Of a stretch of 64,000 nt of DNA, positions 41,423-50,020 are shown one piece after another (the stretch's first letter is position 1; every line of letters starts with the position of its first letter). Below the pieces are notes generated by a model. The model saw only the letters and a program-made list of their open reading frames with translations, searched no databases and was not told where the DNA came from. A program made the translations under genes and the position numbers. The stretch spans positions 62,001 to 126,000 of the forward strand of contig JAXGNG010000003.1 in assembly GCA_040768125.1 (NCBI GenBank), in the 5' to 3' direction. The stretch comes from RBG-16-49-21 sp040768125. GTDB taxonomy: Bacteria > Spirochaetota > UBA4802 > UBA5550.

Positions 41423-41716
41423 TCACTTTCTCGCAATAAAGCTTGCGATCCTGTCGGCAACCGTTTCCAGTATTTCCGGCTTGTCGAAATTATACGCGCC
41501 GCTTTCGATAAGCTGCTTCAGTTCCCTGACACGGTCGATCCTGATATCCGGGGCGGCCTTCACGGCCTGGGCAACCTTTGACGTCTCGGCGGCCTTCTTC
41601 CCCTCGGAGGATATCTGAATGGAATCGTTCTTCCTGGCCGTTTTCGCGGACGAGGCAGGTGACGATTTCTTCGGTTCGACGATATTGTTTATTGATCCTA
41701 TTTTGTCGATTACCAT
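41423..41716 (-). CDS. flgM: Anti-sigma-28 factor FlgM
   Basis: 97 residues. The unstructured Ser/Lys-rich N-terminal half (MVIDKIGSINNIVEPKKSS and SIQISSEGKKAAE) and the helical sigma-binding half (RIDRVRELKQLIESGAYNFDKPEILETVADRIASFI) match FlgM. It holds FliA until hook completion and is then exported. AAGGGAT lies before the ATG. A sigma-28 promoter 30-56 bp upstream and a strong terminator downstream make it a single-gene unit under feedback control. Confidence 0.93.
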   Translation of the reverse strand: MVIDKIGSINNIVEPKKSSPASSAKTARKNDSIQISSEGKKAAETSKVAQAVKAAPDIRIDRVRELKQLIESGAYNFDKPEILETVADRIASFIARK

Positions 41717-41745
41717 GTCGTTATCCCTTTTATATTCTGTTATAC

Positions 41746-41772
41746 TTATCGGTATAATTTGTCAATTCTTTA
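41746..41772 (-). promoter_or_regulatory. Sigma-28 (FliA) promoter of flgM
   Basis: On the minus strand TAAAGAAT (41772-41765), 11 bases, and ACCGATAA (41753-41746). The flagellar sigma-28 consensus is TAAAGTTT-N11-GCCGATAA, so 13 of 16 positions match with exact spacing. The start would be about 23 bases before the ATG. Confidence 0.85.
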
Positions 41773-41926
41773 ATACATTTTGACCAATGCCTTCAATAAT
41801 ATGCAGATTGGTGCAGGTAATGTCTGTTTGCCCGGTTCCCCTTCCATGGCGCGTCATTATGTTCCAATATTCAAAATATATATAATATATAAGAAATGTC
41901 AACATTTATGCTTTGCGGTGGAACCA

Positions 41927-42613
41927 TCAATCAGGCGCGTCGTTGGATATCAGGATCGTGAACTCCCCCTTCCTGATAAGTTTTCCGGCCACCCCGGGCA
42001 GGTCGTCGGCCGTGCACTGGATAAACTCCTCGTGGAACTTTGTCATCTCCCTTCCGATCAGGACGGGGGCGCCGGGGAACGCGCGGGAGATGGCGATAAG
42101 CAGCTTTTCAATCCGATGGGGGGACTCGTAGAGCACGATAATGCCCTCGATGTCACGCAGGGCGAGGAGCTCGCGGTCGCGCTTTCCCTCCTTCCTGCTG
42201 GTAAAGCCGCTGAAGATGATCCGCCTTCCCCTGAACCCCGAGACCGAGGCGATTGCCGTGAGCGCCGAGGGGCCCGGGAGAGGGGATACCGGAATGCCGG
42301 CCCCGCGGGCGGCGGCAACGAGGGCCGCACCGGGATCGGAGATGCCGGGCGTTCCCGAGTCGGTCAGGTAGGCGATCGATTTCCCCTCCCGAAGCATGCG
42401 GAGGGCCTCCTCTACCTTTCTGCGGGGAGAGTGGGCGTGGAGGGACCTCGTTTCGAGGGAAATGCCGTAATGGGCAAGGAGCTTTTTTGACTGCCGCGTA
42501 TCCTCGCAGTAGACGCAGTCGACCTTCTCCCGCAGGGTCGCGGCGGCACGGTAGGTGAAATCCTCGAGGTTGCCGATGGGTGTCGCGACGATGTAGAGGG
42601 TGCCGGGTTCCAT
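41927..42613 (-). CDS. rsmI: 16S rRNA 2'-O-methyltransferase RsmI
   Basis: 228 residues from ATG 42613. RsmI methylates the ribose of C1402 in 16S rRNA. Family phrases are GTLYIVATPIGNLEDFTYRA, CEDTRQSKKLL, TDSGTPGISDPGAALV, PLPGPSALTAIASVSGF, and FSGFTSRKEGKR. Normal length is about 280; this copy ends after ISNDAPD and lacks the usual C-terminal extension seen in E. coli. An in-frame upstream ATG at 42652 adds 13 residues without support. Confidence 0.94.
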   Translation of the reverse strand: MEPGTLYIVATPIGNLEDFTYRAAATLREKVDCVYCEDTRQSKKLLAHYGISLETRSLHAHSPRRKVEEALRMLREGKSIAYLTDSGTPGISDPGAALVAAARGAGIPVSPLPGPSALTAIASVSGFRGRRIIFSGFTSRKEGKRDRELLALRDIEGIIVLYESPHRIEKLLIAISRAFPGAPVLIGREMTKFHEEFIQCTADDLPGVAGKLIRKGEFTILISNDAPD

Positions 42614-42713
42614 TCTCTCATGGTGCGCTTCGATTCCGATTTGTAAATACATTTTTCTGCCCCCGGCGTCGCGCTATGATTTCACCGCCGTCGCAATAAT
42701 GTGCTTGCTAAAA

Positions 42714-42730
42714 TTGAACTGGTGGTTCAA
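42714..42730. repeat. Inverted repeat in the leader of the membrane protein gene
   Basis: TTGAAC (42714-42719) and GTTCAA (42725-42730) are perfect inverted arms with a 5-base gap, 45 bases before the ATG at 42775. It could be an operator; the regulator is unknown. Confidence 0.4.
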
Positions 42731-42774
42731 ATATCGACGGCAATGACACTCCGACAGAGAGGGGGCTTGGGAAC

Positions 42775-43701
42775 ATGAAACTTGAGGGACTTGCCGCGTA
42801 TTTCACAAGGGAAAAGGTGATCCGCAACTCAGTCATCTCGTTTATCTATCTCCTCGCGGGTACCCTTGTGCTCATCGTATGTTACATGCTTTCGGGGATC
42901 TTTTCCAAGGGGAGCGGCGCCTACTATTTCATGCAGAACGCGGGATATGTCCTGCTGTTCATTTCCATGGCGCTCATGTACGCCGCGGTCCACCGGGGCA
43001 ATTCGGGGGAGGGGCCCCACACGGCGTTTTCCCTCTCCCTGTTTGCCGCAGGGAAGGCCCACATCGTCGGGGCGGGTCTCCTCGGATCAATACTGGTTCT
43101 ATTCATCGCCGCCCTGGCGCAGGCGCTCTTTTGCTTCATCGGGCTCATCCCCTACGCGGGGCCGGCCATTGTCTCCCTCATGACGCTGCCGATGTTCCTG
43201 ATCAATTTCGCGGCCCTCCTGCTCGTCATCCTCGCCTGGGTATTGGTTCCTCCCCTGGTTTCTGACGGAACGGGGATCCGGGGGCTGTTCCCGGAATTCC
43301 TCGCGCTGGCCAAGAGTCGCGGGGTGGCCGTCATCGCCTACACCTTCGCTTCCCTGGTTGCCGCCGCGGCGGTCTTCGCGCCGATCCTGATGGTGGTGCG
43401 CTACGCCGCGGGGATAACCCGCGCGGCCCAGTGGAACATCGCCGCGGCCTACCCCAAGGCGTTCATGCCGCTCATCAGGCCATCGTACGTGAGCGATGTG
43501 CTCGCGACACTCATGCCGAGAACGGACCCCCTGGCGGCGTTCCAGAAATACGGAAGCAGCATCTTCAGCTATATCGAACTGCTCGGCGTCGTCCTGAAGA
43601 TCGCCTACGGCATTGTTATCGTCGCCCTGGCAGCAATTATCCTGTCGTTATTCGTCAATCTCCTCTCATACTGGTACGGGCGGATCAGGGACAACCGGTA
43701 G
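42775..43701 (+). CDS. Polytopic membrane protein, unknown function
   Basis: 308 residues with about six membrane helices (for example FIYLLAGTLVLIVCYMLSGIF, AGYVLLFISMALMYAAV, LLGSILVLFIAALAQALFC, LINFAALLLVILAWVLV and VIAYTFASLVAAAAVFAPIL). No conserved catalytic motif is recognised and I know no family. AGAGAGGGGG precedes the ATG at some distance. A 17-bp inverted repeat (42714-42730) lies in the leader. Confidence 0.75.
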   Translation: MKLEGLAAYFTREKVIRNSVISFIYLLAGTLVLIVCYMLSGIFSKGSGAYYFMQNAGYVLLFISMALMYAAVHRGNSGEGPHTAFSLSLFAAGKAHIVGAGLLGSILVLFIAALAQALFCFIGLIPYAGPAIVSLMTLPMFLINFAALLLVILAWVLVPPLVSDGTGIRGLFPEFLALAKSRGVAVIAYTFASLVAAAAVFAPILMVVRYAAGITRAAQWNIAAAYPKAFMPLIRPSYVSDVLATLMPRTDPLAAFQKYGSSIFSYIELLGVVLKIAYGIVIVALAAIILSLFVNLLSYWYGRIRDNR

Positions 43702-43756
43702 GCGGGGCAGCCTATTTCTGGGCAGAGATAAAAAAACTGACGTGTCAGTATTATTC

Positions 43757-43784
43757 TTGACGCCATGAAGGGGACGGTCATTAT
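43757..43784 (+). promoter_or_regulatory. Possible promoter of the chemoreceptor gene
   Basis: TTGACG (43757-43762) and CATTAT (43779-43784) are 16 bases apart, about 65 bp before the start codon. Weak in the -10 region. The palindrome CTGACGTGTCAG lies just upstream. Confidence 0.4.
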
Positions 43785-43850
43785 GGCAATAATCCCCTGT
43801 AGGCTCGCCATGTAACGCCCACGCGGACAACGCCCGGGGATGAAGCACCC

Positions 43851-46040
43851 ATGTCGAGGTGTGTCATGAAATCACGATTATTTTTCATTGCCATCTGGCT
43901 CCTCTGCTGCGTTCCCCATCTTCTTGCCGGGGATAGCGTGAGGGTTGACGGACGCTTCGAAAAAGTGAAAATCGTCCCTCGCATGGAATTCATGGAAGAC
44001 GCGACGGGAGCGATGACCCTGGCCGAGGCGATCGGATCCGGTGCCTGGCGGTCATCGGAAGCCGATTCCTTCAACTTCGGGTTTACGAAATCGTCGTACT
44101 GGTTCCGCTTCTCTGTGGATTGGCGCCCCGGCGCGCCGCGCATCCTGTTCCTCGAGCTTTCGTATCCTCTCTTCAACTCCGTGGAGCTCTACGCGCCGAC
44201 GGACCGCGGGTACCTGCCGCCGGTGCGCCTTGGCAAGGATTTCCCGTTTCATCAAAGGAAGATCGTCGACAAGAACTTCATCTTCGAGATCAATGACGAA
44301 GGTCCCGGCACCCGCACCTACTACATGAGGATACGCACCGAGAGCTCGCTAAATTTTTTCGCGACCCTCATGACCCGCGATGCCTACCTGGCGGGACTCC
44401 AGAAAACGCTTCCCGTCATCTGGATCTACTACGGTCTCATGATCATCATGGTGGTCTACAATCTCTTCATATTCTTCGCGAGCCGCGACCGGAGTTACCT
44501 TTTTTACGTCCTGTTTATCGGCTCCTATATCCTTTTCCAGGTGACCCTGAACGGCTACTCCTTCCAGTATCTCTGGCCCGGGGCCCTCTGGTGGAGCGCC
44601 CACGCCATACCATTCTTCATCAGCACGTCGGTGTTTCTCGCCGCCCTGTTCATACGCGACGTCATGGAGATCAGCGGGATATCGAAAAATCTCAATCGCC
44701 TCTACCTATTTGTGCTTTTTCCCGTCCCGGTCCTCTGGGCCGCCATGAGCCTGGTCGTCGCGTATCCCCTTGCCATCAGGGTCGCCACGGTCATGGTGGC
44801 CGTCATGACGGCGGGGATCGTGTTCACCGTTCTTGCCGCGCTTGTGAAAGGATCGCGGCCCGCGCGCTTCATCGCCGGGGGGTTCCTCGGCCTCATCGTG
44901 GGAATCATCGCCTACGTGCTGAAGACCTTCGGCGTGCTCCCCGAGATGTTCATCACGGAGTGGGGGATCCAGATCGGGTCCTCACTCGTGGTGCTTGTCC
45001 TCTCCCTCGCCCTGGCGGACAAGATCAACACCATGCGGCGCGAGATGAAGAACCTCCTGGACGAGCAAAAGGAGAATGAAAAGACCGCCCGGGAAAGGGC
45101 GGCGTACCTTGAGGGGATCGTGGGCACGGCGACGGGGCTCACCACGGAATTCATCCAGGTGAGCGACCGCCTCGGGGAGGTGGCGCACAATTTTTCGGGC
45201 CTCTCCATGGAGCAGGCCGCCACGAGCGAGGAGATGTCCTCGACCTTCGAAGAGCTGACCGCCTCGGTGGAAACCATCTACCGGTCCACCATGATGCAGA
45301 AGGGGGAGGGCGAAAAATCGAAGGAACTCGTGGAGGAGCTGAGCGCGGCCCAGAAGGGCCTCATTGTCCAGAGCCAGAAGGTGGAGGAGAATATCAGGGG
45401 GATCCTCACGAGCGCCCGGGAGGCCGGCGAGAGCCTCGCGGGCATGACCGGGATGATGAACATCATCAACGCCGGGGGAAAGGAGATCACGACGTTCATC
45501 GCCATGATCGACGACATATCCGACAGGATCAACCTCCTGTCGCTGAACGCCGCCATCGAGGCCGCCCGGGCGGGCGATTACGGCAAGGGCTTCGCCGTGG
45601 TCGCCGACGAGATCGGGAAGCTGGCCCAGGCGACGTCGGACAACTCGAAGCAGATATCGCGGCAGATATCGAAGATCATTTCGGACATCGACGAGGGCAC
45701 CAGGATCGTCAACGCCACCCGGGCGTCCACGGACGGCATTTTCAGCATGGTGAACGAGGTGGGGCGCGGCGTCGATTCGGTGCGGGACCTGATGACGAAG
45801 CAAAGCAGGGCCCTGGACCTCGTCATCAGGCAGGCCGAGGTGATCGACCGGATGTCGAAGGAGATCGTGGCGTCCACGAACGAACAGAACAATTCCATGG
45901 AACAGACCATCAGGACCATCTCGAGGCTTTCAGAGATGGCGCAGGAGATCGCCCAGGGCAACACCCTGATCATCAATTTCTCGAACGTGATACACGAGAA
46001 GGCGATCGAGCTCGACGGCGTTATCAGGGTTTCCGAATGA
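43851..46040 (+). CDS. Chemoreceptor with 7TMR-DISM sensor module
   Basis: 729 residues. A signal peptide (FFIAIWLLCCVPHLLAG), an extracellular 7TMR-DISMED2-type beta domain (about 35-180, with SSYWFRFSVDW and YYMRIRTESSLNF), seven membrane helices (about 190-390), a coiled coil and an MCP signalling domain with the hairpin tip NLLSLNAAIEAARAGDYGKGFAVVADEIGKLA. No HAMP domain lies between helices and signalling part. It should signal through CheW/CheA; the ligand is unknown. A second in-frame ATG at 43866 is possible. Its end overlaps the convergent ferredoxin gene by 17 bp. Confidence 0.9.
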   Translation: MSRCVMKSRLFFIAIWLLCCVPHLLAGDSVRVDGRFEKVKIVPRMEFMEDATGAMTLAEAIGSGAWRSSEADSFNFGFTKSSYWFRFSVDWRPGAPRILFLELSYPLFNSVELYAPTDRGYLPPVRLGKDFPFHQRKIVDKNFIFEINDEGPGTRTYYMRIRTESSLNFFATLMTRDAYLAGLQKTLPVIWIYYGLMIIMVVYNLFIFFASRDRSYLFYVLFIGSYILFQVTLNGYSFQYLWPGALWWSAHAIPFFISTSVFLAALFIRDVMEISGISKNLNRLYLFVLFPVPVLWAAMSLVVAYPLAIRVATVMVAVMTAGIVFTVLAALVKGSRPARFIAGGFLGLIVGIIAYVLKTFGVLPEMFITEWGIQIGSSLVVLVLSLALADKINTMRREMKNLLDEQKENEKTARERAAYLEGIVGTATGLTTEFIQVSDRLGEVAHNFSGLSMEQAATSEEMSSTFEELTASVETIYRSTMMQKGEGEKSKELVEELSAAQKGLIVQSQKVEENIRGILTSAREAGESLAGMTGMMNIINAGGKEITTFIAMIDDISDRINLLSLNAAIEAARAGDYGKGFAVVADEIGKLAQATSDNSKQISRQISKIISDIDEGTRIVNATRASTDGIFSMVNEVGRGVDSVRDLMTKQSRALDLVIRQAEVIDRMSKEIVASTNEQNNSMEQTIRTISRLSEMAQEIAQGNTLIINFSNVIHEKAIELDGVIRVSE

Positions 46041-47634
46041 CGCCCCCGGCTTTTCCCGGGGAAGAGATCTTCTCCACGTAGATCCCCTTGTCCGGCTCCG
46101 TGGGGCACTTGTACTCGCAGATGGCGCAGCCGATACATAACTCCGGCACCACCACGGGCCGCTTCACCCGCACCCCCTTCACGAAGGTTTCGACGAGACG
46201 GATGGCCTTGTCGGGAACGGGACAGTGCTCCTCGCAGACGATGCAGTTTTTCCCCTCGGCGTAGGGGATGCATATCTTTTTGTCGAACACCGCGATGCCG
46301 ACCTGGAGGCGCTGCTTCTCCGGGACCGCGAGCTCCCGGATCGCCCCCGTGGGGCATACCCGGCCGCAGAGGTTGCAGGGGTACTCGCAGTAGCCGCGGC
46401 TGGTGTCGAAGCGGGGCGCCCAGGCGGCGCCGGGGCCCTCCGAGAAGGGGGCGGGCTGGAGCAGGTTCGTGGGGCAGACCTTCATGCAGTTCCCGCACCG
46501 GATGCAGCGCCGGATGAATTCGTCCTCATGCAGCGAGCCCGGGGGTCGCAGGTTCGCCGCAGTGCCGGGGCGCAGGCGCTTCCTCCGGGGCGCCGCCGGC
46601 AGGGAGGCGCGGAGCGCTCCGAGGATGCTTCCGATTCCCAGGAAGATAAACCGGCCCCGGGTCAGGGTGGGGCCTCCATCGCCCGGCGCGTCGGCGTCAG
46701 GGTCCTGAGGCCCGCCATCGGCGGGTTTTTTCCGTTCGAGCCTGAAGGCAAAGTCCGTTTTTTCCCCGGGGCACCCCTCCATGCAGTCGAGACAGATGAC
46801 GCATTCCCCCTTCACGTAGGAGTTGTCATCCCTGATCGCGTTCATCCGGCAGAGGTCCCGGCAGACGCCGCAGTTGGTCGTGCATGCGTCGGTCACCCTC
46901 ACCAGGAGGGAAAACCGGGCGGGGAGGGCGAGTATCGCGCCCAGGGGGCAGAGGTAGCGGCACCAGAAGCGGCGCTTCACAAGGGAGAGCAGGATGATCG
47001 CGCCTGCAACGCCCAGGATGGCGCCGACGTGGTCGAAGCGGGGCGCCGTGACGCTGAGGAAGGACTCGCGCATTACGTCATAGATCGACTCGAGCCAGGG
47101 CGGGTAGTCCGCGTAATCGAGGAGCCCGGTCATGGCGCCGTCCACCGCCGCGTTGACCACGGGATGGAGGGTGAAGGAAACGGTCCGGACGAAGATGGTG
47201 AAGGGATCGAGTATCCAGGCGGCCTGGACGCCCGCAGCGGCGAGGGCCACGGTGATCCCCAGGAGGCCGAACTTGAGGTAACGCAGGGTGAGGGGGTTAC
47301 CCTCGCGCTCCCTTTTCCGGAAGGGCCGCATGACGAGGGCCCTCAGGTAGGACACGAAATCAAGAAAGGCGCCCAGGGGGCAGAACCAGCCGCAGAAGGC
47401 GCGGCCCACGATGAAGGCGAGGAGGACCGTGACCGTGGCCCAGGCGAGGCCGGGCAGGAGGACCCGCTCGGCGATCGAGGTGACGTACATGGCCAGGGGG
47501 TCGATCGTGAAGTAGAATTCGGGGCTGATGAAGCCCTCGAGGGGATAGCGCGTCTTCCAGATGATGGCGAGGAGTAGGAAGACCGAAGCCCCCTGAACCG
47601 CCCGGCGTATCGCCGTCAGGTGGCGCGCCGTCAC
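46024..47634 (-). CDS. NapH-like membrane polyferredoxin
   Basis: 536 residues from a GTG. The N-terminal half has several membrane helices with NapH-type motifs FCGWFCPLGAFLDF and FWCRYLCPLGAILA. The C-terminal half holds several [4Fe-4S] ferredoxin motifs: CTTNCGVCRDLC, CVICLDCMEGCP, CIRCGNCMKVCP, CEYPCNLCGRVCP, CIVCEEHCP and CIGCAICEYKCP. It should move electrons between the quinone pool and a soluble or periplasmic partner. It starts 4 bp after the upstream DUF362 gene, so the two form an operon. The substrate is unknown. Confidence 0.85.
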   Translation of the reverse strand: MTARHLTAIRRAVQGASVFLLLAIIWKTRYPLEGFISPEFYFTIDPLAMYVTSIAERVLLPGLAWATVTVLLAFIVGRAFCGWFCPLGAFLDFVSYLRALVMRPFRKREREGNPLTLRYLKFGLLGITVALAAAGVQAAWILDPFTIFVRTVSFTLHPVVNAAVDGAMTGLLDYADYPPWLESIYDVMRESFLSVTAPRFDHVGAILGVAGAIILLSLVKRRFWCRYLCPLGAILALPARFSLLVRVTDACTTNCGVCRDLCRMNAIRDDNSYVKGECVICLDCMEGCPGEKTDFAFRLERKKPADGGPQDPDADAPGDGGPTLTRGRFIFLGIGSILGALRASLPAAPRRKRLRPGTAANLRPPGSLHEDEFIRRCIRCGNCMKVCPTNLLQPAPFSEGPGAAWAPRFDTSRGYCEYPCNLCGRVCPTGAIRELAVPEKQRLQVGIAVFDKKICIPYAEGKNCIVCEEHCPVPDKAIRLVETFVKGVRVKRPVVVPELCIGCAICEYKCPTEPDKGIYVEKISSPGKAGGVIRKP

Positions 47635-47638
47635 CGCG

Positions 47639-48619
47639 CTACACCGCGATCCTGGTGATGCGGGACCGGGCGATGTCCGTGGTGCCCAGGCCCCGTCCCT
47701 CGGCGGCCCTGATGTGGCCGATGTCCCCGGGCCGGATGCCGAAGAGGGTCGCGGCGTAGGAATCCGCGAGGACCGGGTCCGTGCCGGCGATGACGGTCTT
47801 TGTCGTTTTCACGTCACGGAGGTTTCCCCCCGACGGTCCCCGGTTCAGGAGTATCCGGTACGCGTCGATGACCGTGAGGTCGGGGCTGATGAAGTCCGTG
47901 AGCTCCGAGAGCTTGGCGTCAATGTTCCAGTGCATGACGCCGCGGTTGCCGCCGCAGACCCCCATCAGGTTCTTCATCGAGAGGGTGAGCTTCGTGAGGC
48001 CGTGGTGCTTGGCCACGGGGACGTTGATGAAGCAGTCGCAGTGGACCGCGTCGCGGTAGACAGGCCACGACGCCATTTCGCTCCCCTTCGGGAAGGCCCC
48101 GGGGATGAAGCGGGCCCCGCTCACGTAGGAGACGCTCGCGCCGGCGGCCTTCGCCGCGACGGAGATGCCGCTCCGGGCGTATGACATGGCGGCGTCGTTG
48201 CAGGTGTGGTCAAAGACCTTCACCCTGGCCGCCCCTGCCTCGAAGCAGAGGCGCACCAGGGCCGCCACGACCTCGGGGTTCGTGGTGGCGGCGTACTCCG
48301 GCGCGCGGTTCCACCCGATGTTCGGCTTGATGACCACGGTGTCGCCCTTCTTCACGAACCGCCCCATGCCCCCCAGGGCCTGGACTGCCCGGCGGGTGAT
48401 CGCCCCGGGGCTTTCGCCCTTCACCACGGCGAGGTCGAAGGGCGTTTCGATCTTTCTTCTCCTTCGCGGGGGCAGGGTCCTTTCCTGGGCGAGGGCCCCC
48501 GGTATGAGTGCCCGGACAAGGGGGAGCGCTCCCATGGCCGTGACGGCGAGGCCCCTGAGAAAATGCCTCCGTGACAGGCGGCGCGCAATTGTTTCACGGA
48601 TTGTTCTTGCCATGTTCAT
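47639..48619 (-). CDS. Tat-exported DUF362 protein
   Basis: 326 residues. The twin-arginine signal SRRHFLRGLAVTAMGALPL indicates Tat export of a folded, cofactor-bearing protein. DUF362 phrases include KKGDTVVIKPNIGWN, INVPVAKHHGLTKLTLSMKNLMGVCGGNRG and DLTVIDAYRILLNRGPSGG. No CxxCxxC cluster is seen in this protein itself. ATG 48619 has GAGGTG seven bases upstream; ATGs at 48613 and 48622 are alternatives. It is co-transcribed with the membrane polyferredoxin. Confidence 0.85.
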   Translation of the reverse strand: MNMARTIRETIARRLSRRHFLRGLAVTAMGALPLVRALIPGALAQERTLPPRRRRKIETPFDLAVVKGESPGAITRRAVQALGGMGRFVKKGDTVVIKPNIGWNRAPEYAATTNPEVVAALVRLCFEAGAARVKVFDHTCNDAAMSYARSGISVAAKAAGASVSYVSGARFIPGAFPKGSEMASWPVYRDAVHCDCFINVPVAKHHGLTKLTLSMKNLMGVCGGNRGVMHWNIDAKLSELTDFISPDLTVIDAYRILLNRGPSGGNLRDVKTTKTVIAGTDPVLADSYAATLFGIRPGDIGHIRAAEGRGLGTTDIARSRITRIAV

Positions 48620-48734
48620 CATGATGCACCTCGGGTATCGCGCCGGGCCGCTTCCCGGCGTTTCCCTACAATGTACAACATTCAATCGAAATCGACAAAG
48701 ACTTTTTGCCTATGCGCCGGCTTCTGAATTCTGT

Positions 48735-48762
48735 TTGACATCCATCCATCCCGCCGTCCAAT
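48735..48762 (+). promoter_or_regulatory. Possible promoter of tgt (leaderless transcript)
   Basis: TTGACA (48735-48740), 16 bases, TCCAAT (48757-48762). The start of transcription would fall at or next to the ATG at 48769, and no ribosome-binding site is seen there. The -10 is weak. Confidence 0.4.
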
Positions 48763-48768
48763 GCCTTT

Positions 48769-49896
48769 ATGAAGTTCACCCTTATCGCACAGGACGCCGG
48801 CACCGCGGCGCGGGCCGGGGAGATCGTCACCTCCCGCGGCACTGTGCGCACACCGGTCTTCATGCCCGTGGCCACGCGGGGGGCCATCCGGGCCCTCTCT
48901 GGGCGCGACGTCGACGAGCTCGCCTTCGACATCATCCTCTCGAATACCTACCACCTCTACCTGCGCCCGGGCCTGGAGGTGCTCCGCGAGGCGGGGGGGC
49001 TCCACGCCTTCATGCGCCACCATCGGCCGATTCTCACCGACTCCGGGGGGTTCCAGGTATTCTCCCTCTCGGATTTCTGCAGGGTGAGTGAGGACGGCGT
49101 GGAGTTTCGCTCCACCCACGACGGGTCCCTCCACTTCTTCACGCCGGAGAAGGTTCTGGAGATCCAGGAGGTGATCGGGTCGGACATCATGATGGTACTG
49201 GACCAGTGCACGGACTACCCGATCGACGCGAAGCGCTCCCGCGAGGCCATGGAGCGGACCCTTGCCTGGGCCGCGCGGTCCCGCCTCGCCTGGGGCGAGC
49301 GCTTCGATCCTGAGGTCCAGTCGCTCTTCGGCATCGTCCAGGGGAGCGTGTTCGCCGACCAGCGGAGGGAGTGCACCGGGCGCCTCGCGGAGCTCTCCTT
49401 CCCGGGCTACGCCGTGGGGGGGCTCAGCGTGGGGGAGCCGAAGGAGCTCTACCGCGACATGACGGCCCTCACCCTGCCGCTCCTTCCCCCGGACCGGCCC
49501 CGCTACATGATGGGCGTGGGAAGCCCCATGGAGATACTCTTCGCGGTGGCGCACGGCGCGGACATGTTCGACTCCGTGATGCCCACGCGGATCGCGCGCA
49601 ACGGCACGCTCTACACTTCGGAGGGGCGCATTCACATCAAGTCGTCACGCTTCCGTACCGACCAGGGTCCCCTTGACCCGTCATGCTCCTGCTACGTATG
49701 CGCCCGCTATTCGCGGTCTTACCTTCGGCACCTCTACCACGCCGGTGAGATCGCCGCGCTCATCTACAACACGCATCACAATCTCCATTTCATGAAGTCC
49801 TTCATGGAAGAGGCCAGGGCGGCGATCATCGCCGGTACCTTCGGGGGCCTCCTCGAACGGTGGGGCGCCCTCTACGGCGAGGACGATGCGCGATGA
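48769..49896 (+). CDS. tgt: tRNA-guanine transglycosylase (queuine tRNA-ribosyltransferase)
   Basis: 375 residues. Tgt exchanges guanine 34 for preQ1 in tRNAs with GUN anticodons. Seen are TPVFMPVATRGAIRAL, SNTYHLYLRPG, the catalytic Asp in LTDSGGFQVFSL, GIVQGSVFADQRRE, GYAVGGLSVGEPKE, YMMGVGSP, FDSVMPTRIARNG and the zinc ligands CSCYVC with a later His. Normal length. The start lacks a ribosome site but agrees with the conserved N-terminus. Confidence 0.96.
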   Translation: MKFTLIAQDAGTAARAGEIVTSRGTVRTPVFMPVATRGAIRALSGRDVDELAFDIILSNTYHLYLRPGLEVLREAGGLHAFMRHHRPILTDSGGFQVFSLSDFCRVSEDGVEFRSTHDGSLHFFTPEKVLEIQEVIGSDIMMVLDQCTDYPIDAKRSREAMERTLAWAARSRLAWGERFDPEVQSLFGIVQGSVFADQRRECTGRLAELSFPGYAVGGLSVGEPKELYRDMTALTLPLLPPDRPRYMMGVGSPMEILFAVAHGADMFDSVMPTRIARNGTLYTSEGRIHIKSSRFRTDQGPLDPSCSCYVCARYSRSYLRHLYHAGEIAALIYNTHHNLHFMKSFMEEARAAIIAGTFGGLLERWGALYGEDDAR

Positions 49897-49944
49897 AAAA
49901 GGGTAAAAATCCGCCCGGCGGTGCGCCTTTTCGGATAAATACTC

Positions 49945-49972
49945 TTGACATAAAAACCGAACCCGTTATAGT
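49945..49972 (+). promoter_or_regulatory. Predicted sigma-70 promoter of the STAS-LysM unit
   Basis: TTGACA (49945-49950), 16-base spacer, TATAGT (49967-49972), with five of six -10 positions matching. The start would be near 49979, 42 bases before the STAS ATG. Confidence 0.7.
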
Positions 49973-50020
49973 GTTGTGAAGTCAATTCACCACTAGGCAC
50001 TACGGGGGGGCTCCGGGGAG

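Noticed and set aside
42714..42730. Inverted repeat as a LexA-type SOS box (GAAC-N5-GTTC)
   Set aside because: The Gram-positive SOS box has a 4-base gap and the Leptospira type is different; the downstream gene has no link to DNA repair.
46225..47577. Open frame of 450 codons on the plus strand, opposite the polyferredoxin gene
   Set aside because: Low-complexity shadow frame; the minus strand contains many cysteine clusters typical of ferredoxins.
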